A program made the translations under genes and the position numbers. From Clostridiaceae bacterium UBA6085 (lineage in GTDB: Bacteria; Bacillota; Clostridia; Clostridiales; Clostridiaceae): a DNA stretch of 8,226 nucleotides. The notes beneath the pieces were generated by a model, which worked only from the letters and a program-made list of their open reading frames with translations, did no database searches and was not told the origin of the DNA. Position 1 is the stretch's first letter; every line of letters begins with the position of its first letter. The DNA lies in the NCBI GenBank assembly GCA_002428605.1, contig DIXH01000013.1:55850-64075 (forward strand), read 5' to 3'. Shown here piece by piece: positions 5,960 through 8,226 of the stretch.

Positions 5960-7342
5960 ATGGGTAAAAGAGTACGGACCGACCTTGGTGACCTTATGAT
6001 CCTTGCTGTTGACATCATGCTTCTTATTATCGCGTTTATCCTTTCCTATTTCCTTGTTTACGGAACATCAACGAATTCGCTTGTCTGGGATCCGTTTGTA
6101 GAGTCAGTTCCTGTAATGGTCCTTCTGTACGTATTCCTTATGGCATCCTACGGCCTGTGGAAGACCACAAGGCTTGGAATCGGTGAGATAATATACTCGG
6201 TCTTCCTGACTGCAGGAACTCTTTCTGCCCTCTGTTTTGTAATTTCACGATTCATGATCGACCTTGCATATCCGAAATATATATTCATGGCTGGATCAGT
6301 ACTTTCATTTGTCCTTCTGTCAATCTGGAGGTCGCTCGTGTACTGGCTGCAGATCGCAGAGCATGGAAGGAAGGACCTATTGGTAATCGGAGGAAAGGAT
6401 GCCGGAAGGATAGCCGTGAAGGCCATTGAAGGAATGTCCAGGCTTTACAGGGTGAGGGCAGTTTCGGACTGGAGAAGTGAAAACCTGGCAAAATACATTG
6501 AGGAAAACGAAGTGGTATTCCTGTCTGATGACATTGAAGGCGAGGAGAAGTCAAGTCTCATAGACATGCTTATGAGCATGAAGAAAAGCGTATACGTAGT
6601 CCCTGAGAACTATGAGATAAACATCCTGAAGGCTCACTTTGAGCGGGTATCCGATAAGCCTCTCATCAAGCTCAGGAGGCTTGAGCTTACGATTGAACAG
6701 AGGTTCCTGAAAAGGATCCTTGATGTGGTACTGTCAATAATCGGACTGATAGTCTTTTCACCGGTAGTTGCTTTCGCTGCATGGAAGATAAAGGCCTATG
6801 ACGGGGGACCTGTATTCTATACACAGGAAAGGCTGACGAGAGGCAACAGGATATTCAGGATATGCAAGCTAAGGTCCATGGTAATGGACGCTGAAAGGGA
6901 AACCGGTCCGTCATTAGCGGAATTCGAGGACGGGAGGGTCACTCCGATAGGAAGAAGGCTCAGAGCTTCAAGGCTTGATGAGATACCTCAGCTCTACAAT
7001 GTACTGAAGGGTGAGATGTCCATCGTTGGACCAAGACCTGAAAGGCAGGGATTTTTCGAGGAGTTTTCAAGGAACATACCGGACTTCAAGTACAGGACAG
7101 TTGTCAAAGCCGGGCTCACCGGATATGCGCAGGTCTACGGCAGCTACACATCAAGTCCTGAAGACAAGGCCAAATACGACCTTCTTTATATCAAGGAATA
7201 CAGTTTCCTGAGGGATATCAAGATGATCCTTCTGACCATGAAGATCATGTTCATGAAGGAAAAAGCCGGCGGAATGAGGAAGGAGCCTGATATTTACGAG
7301 ATTGCCCGTGAAAAGGGGCTCGACATAACGATCGACATCTGA
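5960..7342 (+). CDS. Polytopic polyprenyl-phosphate sugar-1-phosphate transferase (WbaP/EpsE-like)
   Basis: This integral membrane phosphoglycosyl transferase should move a sugar-1-phosphate from a UDP-sugar to undecaprenyl phosphate, the first membrane step of exopolysaccharide, capsule or glycan assembly. The 460 residues show four N-terminal membrane segments (about 11-34, 48-64, 76-98, 106-130). A shortened cytoplasmic Rossmann-like domain follows, with LLVIGGKDAGR at 140-150. The C-terminal bacterial sugar transferase domain starts with a re-entrant hydrophobic helix (KRILDVVLSIIGLIVFSP, 251-268), then PVFYTQERLTRGNRIF (284-299), ICKLRSMVMDA, and SRLDEIPQLYNVLKGEMS (337-354) with the Asp340-Glu341 catalytic pair. 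IVGPRPER (355-362) and KAGLTGYAQVYG (383-394) follow. The ATG at 5960 has AAGGAGGG at 5946-5953. It appears monocistronic. The sugar cannot be deduced. No other glycan gene is in view. Confidence 0.93.
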   Translation: MGKRVRTDLGDLMILAVDIMLLIIAFILSYFLVYGTSTNSLVWDPFVESVPVMVLLYVFLMASYGLWKTTRLGIGEIIYSVFLTAGTLSALCFVISRFMIDLAYPKYIFMAGSVLSFVLLSIWRSLVYWLQIAEHGRKDLLVIGGKDAGRIAVKAIEGMSRLYRVRAVSDWRSENLAKYIEENEVVFLSDDIEGEEKSSLIDMLMSMKKSVYVVPENYEINILKAHFERVSDKPLIKLRRLELTIEQRFLKRILDVVLSIIGLIVFSPVVAFAAWKIKAYDGGPVFYTQERLTRGNRIFRICKLRSMVMDAERETGPSLAEFEDGRVTPIGRRLRASRLDEIPQLYNVLKGEMSIVGPRPERQGFFEEFSRNIPDFKYRTVVKAGLTGYAQVYGSYTSSPEDKAKYDLLYIKEYSFLRDIKMILLTMKIMFMKEKAGGMRKEPDIYEIAREKGLDITIDI

Positions 7343-7374
7343 CGGATGGGTTTTCGCAAGATATGCCTTTGCCC

Positions 7375-7403
7375 TTTAATATCGCAACGTTTTCAATTAT
7401 ACT
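7375..7403 (+). promoter_or_regulatory. Candidate promoter for hutH
   Basis: TATACT at 7398-7403 is a good -10 hexamer. The -35 at the 17-nt spacing, TTTAAT (7375-7380), is poor, so the promoter may be weak or activator-dependent. It would give a leader of roughly 50 nt before the hutH start. The 121-bp gap (7343-7463) holds no clear terminator for the upstream gene, so read-through is also possible. Confidence 0.45.
7382..7395. promoter_or_regulatory. Weak cre-like box (possible CcpA operator)
   Basis: TCGCAACGTTTTCA matches 7 of the 9 fixed positions of the cre consensus TGNAANCGNTNNCA; positions 2 and 4 differ. It sits wholly in the spacer between the candidate -35 and -10 of hutH, where a bound repressor would block transcription. 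Carbon catabolite repression of hut genes by CcpA is known in Bacillus. A match this loose is expected by chance at a non-trivial rate in a 120-bp region. Confidence 0.25.
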
Positions 7404-7463
7404 GAGATTGGAATACTTCGTGATTCTTTTGGTCATTGCATTTTCTGTTGCAGGAGGCGTAAC

Positions 7464-8226
7464 ATGGTCATTCTTGGCGGTAGCTCCCTTACGCTCGAAG
7501 AGCTTGAAAGGGCAGCCAGAGGTAATGAATCGGTAGAACTTTCTGATGCTGCCAGGTTCAGCATACGTGAATCCAGAAGAAGGCTGGAAAAGGCTGCATC
7601 AGGCTCACTGCCTGTATATGGCGTAAATACTGGCTTCGGTGATTTTTCGGAAATCAAGATAAGCAGGGAGAATCTCAGGGAACTCCAGAGGAATCTGATA
7701 GTATCACATTCATGCGGTACAGGGGAACCTATGTCGAGGGATGCGGTAAGAGCCATGATGATCCTCAGGGTCAATGCCCTTGCCAGGGGATTTTCAGGCA
7801 TAAGGCTAGAGACAGTCGAGATGATCGTGAGGATGCTGAATAAGGGAATTCATCCTGTGGTACCTGAAAAAGGCTCATTGGGGGCATCAGGTGACCTTGC
7901 TCCACTGGCACATATGGTGCTTGCGATGATAGGTGAAGGAGAAGTGGAATACGATGGCTGCATCATGCCGTCGGTTGAAGCTCTTTCCAAATTGGGGCTT
8001 CTGCCTGTGGTCCTGGAGGAAAAGGAAGGGCTTGCCCTTATCAACGGAACTCAGGCACTGACAGCCATAGGAGCACTCGCTCTTTCAGATTCATTCAGGG
8101 CATACTACCTGGCAAACCTTTCAGGGGCGCTGACGATGGAAGCGCTTCGGGGAATCACTACAGCATATGATCCGAGGCTTCAAAGCTCAAGAGGCCACAG
8201 AGGGCAGATGGAGACGGCTGAAATTA
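7464..8226 (+). CDS. hutH: Histidine ammonia-lyase (partial, 3' end beyond window)
   Basis: This cytoplasmic enzyme deaminates L-histidine to trans-urocanate, the first step of histidine degradation. The first 254 residues, about half of a usual 500-residue protein, are present with no stop before the window edge. VYGVNTGFGDF (51-61) carries the active-site Tyr52. The selectivity pair Ser81-His82 in LIVSHSCGTGE is the histidine-type pair, as opposed to the HL or FL of tyrosine and phenylalanine lyases. GSLGASGDLAPLAH (137-150) contains Ala141-Ser142-Gly143, which cyclise into the MIO electrophile. INGTQAL (193-199) supplies the conserved active-site Asn194. The ATG at 7464 is preceded by AGGAGG at 7452-7457 with a 6-nt gap. 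Its own promoter-like sequence suggests the start of a new unit, perhaps a hut operon continuing downstream. Confidence 0.95.
   Translation, partial: MVILGGSSLTLEELERAARGNESVELSDAARFSIRESRRRLEKAASGSLPVYGVNTGFGDFSEIKISRENLRELQRNLIVSHSCGTGEPMSRDAVRAMMILRVNALARGFSGIRLETVEMIVRMLNKGIHPVVPEKGSLGASGDLAPLAHMVLAMIGEGEVEYDGCIMPSVEALSKLGLLPVVLEEKEGLALINGTQALTAIGALALSDSFRAYYLANLSGALTMEALRGITTAYDPRLQSSRGHRGQMETAEI

Noticed and set aside
7356..7375. Possible terminator hairpin GCAAG/CTTTGC after the phosphoglycosyl transferase
   Set aside because: The stem is only four to five pairs with a bulge and no proper T-tract, too weak to call.
7360..7383. Inverted repeat GATAT/ATATC before hutH
   Set aside because: Only 5 AT-rich base pairs with a 14-nt spacer, expected by chance.
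7433..8044. Two minus-strand open frames (7433-7801 and 7850-8044)
   Set aside because: They are antisense shadows of hutH, whose plus-strand frame is continuous with diagnostic motifs to the window edge.

Overview
The window looks like an ordinary, well-conserved piece of chromosome from an anaerobic Firmicute of the class Clostridia. The reasons are the gene order relA-dtd-MBL hydrolase-hemZ-hisS-aspS, strong AGGAGG-type ribosome binding sites, a HemZ-type radical SAM protein, and arginine codons dominated by AGG (22 of 26 in hisS). I cannot name a genus with confidence. All eight genes lie on the plus strand. I see no mobile element, CRISPR array, tRNA or rRNA.

Region 1 (1-5890) is one tightly packed operon. 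It starts inside relA (only the C-terminal ACT domain is present), followed by dtd (D-aminoacyl-tRNA deacylase), a glyoxalase II/YcbL-like metallo-beta-lactamase-fold hydrolase, hemZ (radical SAM), hisS and aspS. The gaps are 10 to 16 nt, and the hydrolase and hemZ overlap by 17 nt. The operon ends in a perfect 10-bp GC-rich hairpin terminator. The shared theme is tRNA charging quality and its surveillance: RelA senses uncharged tRNA, Dtd removes D-amino acids from tRNA, and HisRS and AspRS charge tRNA. The hydrolase and HemZ are metabolic passengers whose substrates cannot be read from the sequence.

Region 2 (about 5891-7342) is a single gene with its own promoter-like sequence. It encodes a polytopic phosphoglycosyl transferase (WbaP/EpsE type) that should load a sugar-1-phosphate onto undecaprenyl phosphate at the membrane. 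No other polysaccharide gene is in view.

Region 3 (7343-8226) is a 121-bp gap carrying a promoter-like sequence with a weak cre-like box in its spacer. It is followed by the start of hutH (histidine ammonia-lyase), which runs off the window end.

I do not see convincing evidence of a previously undescribed system. The points worth a second look are modest: the lack of room for a T-box before hisS-aspS, the cysteine cluster in HisRS, the dyad over the -35 of the phosphoglycosyl transferase, the cre-like box before hutH, and the stand-alone phosphoglycosyl transferase.
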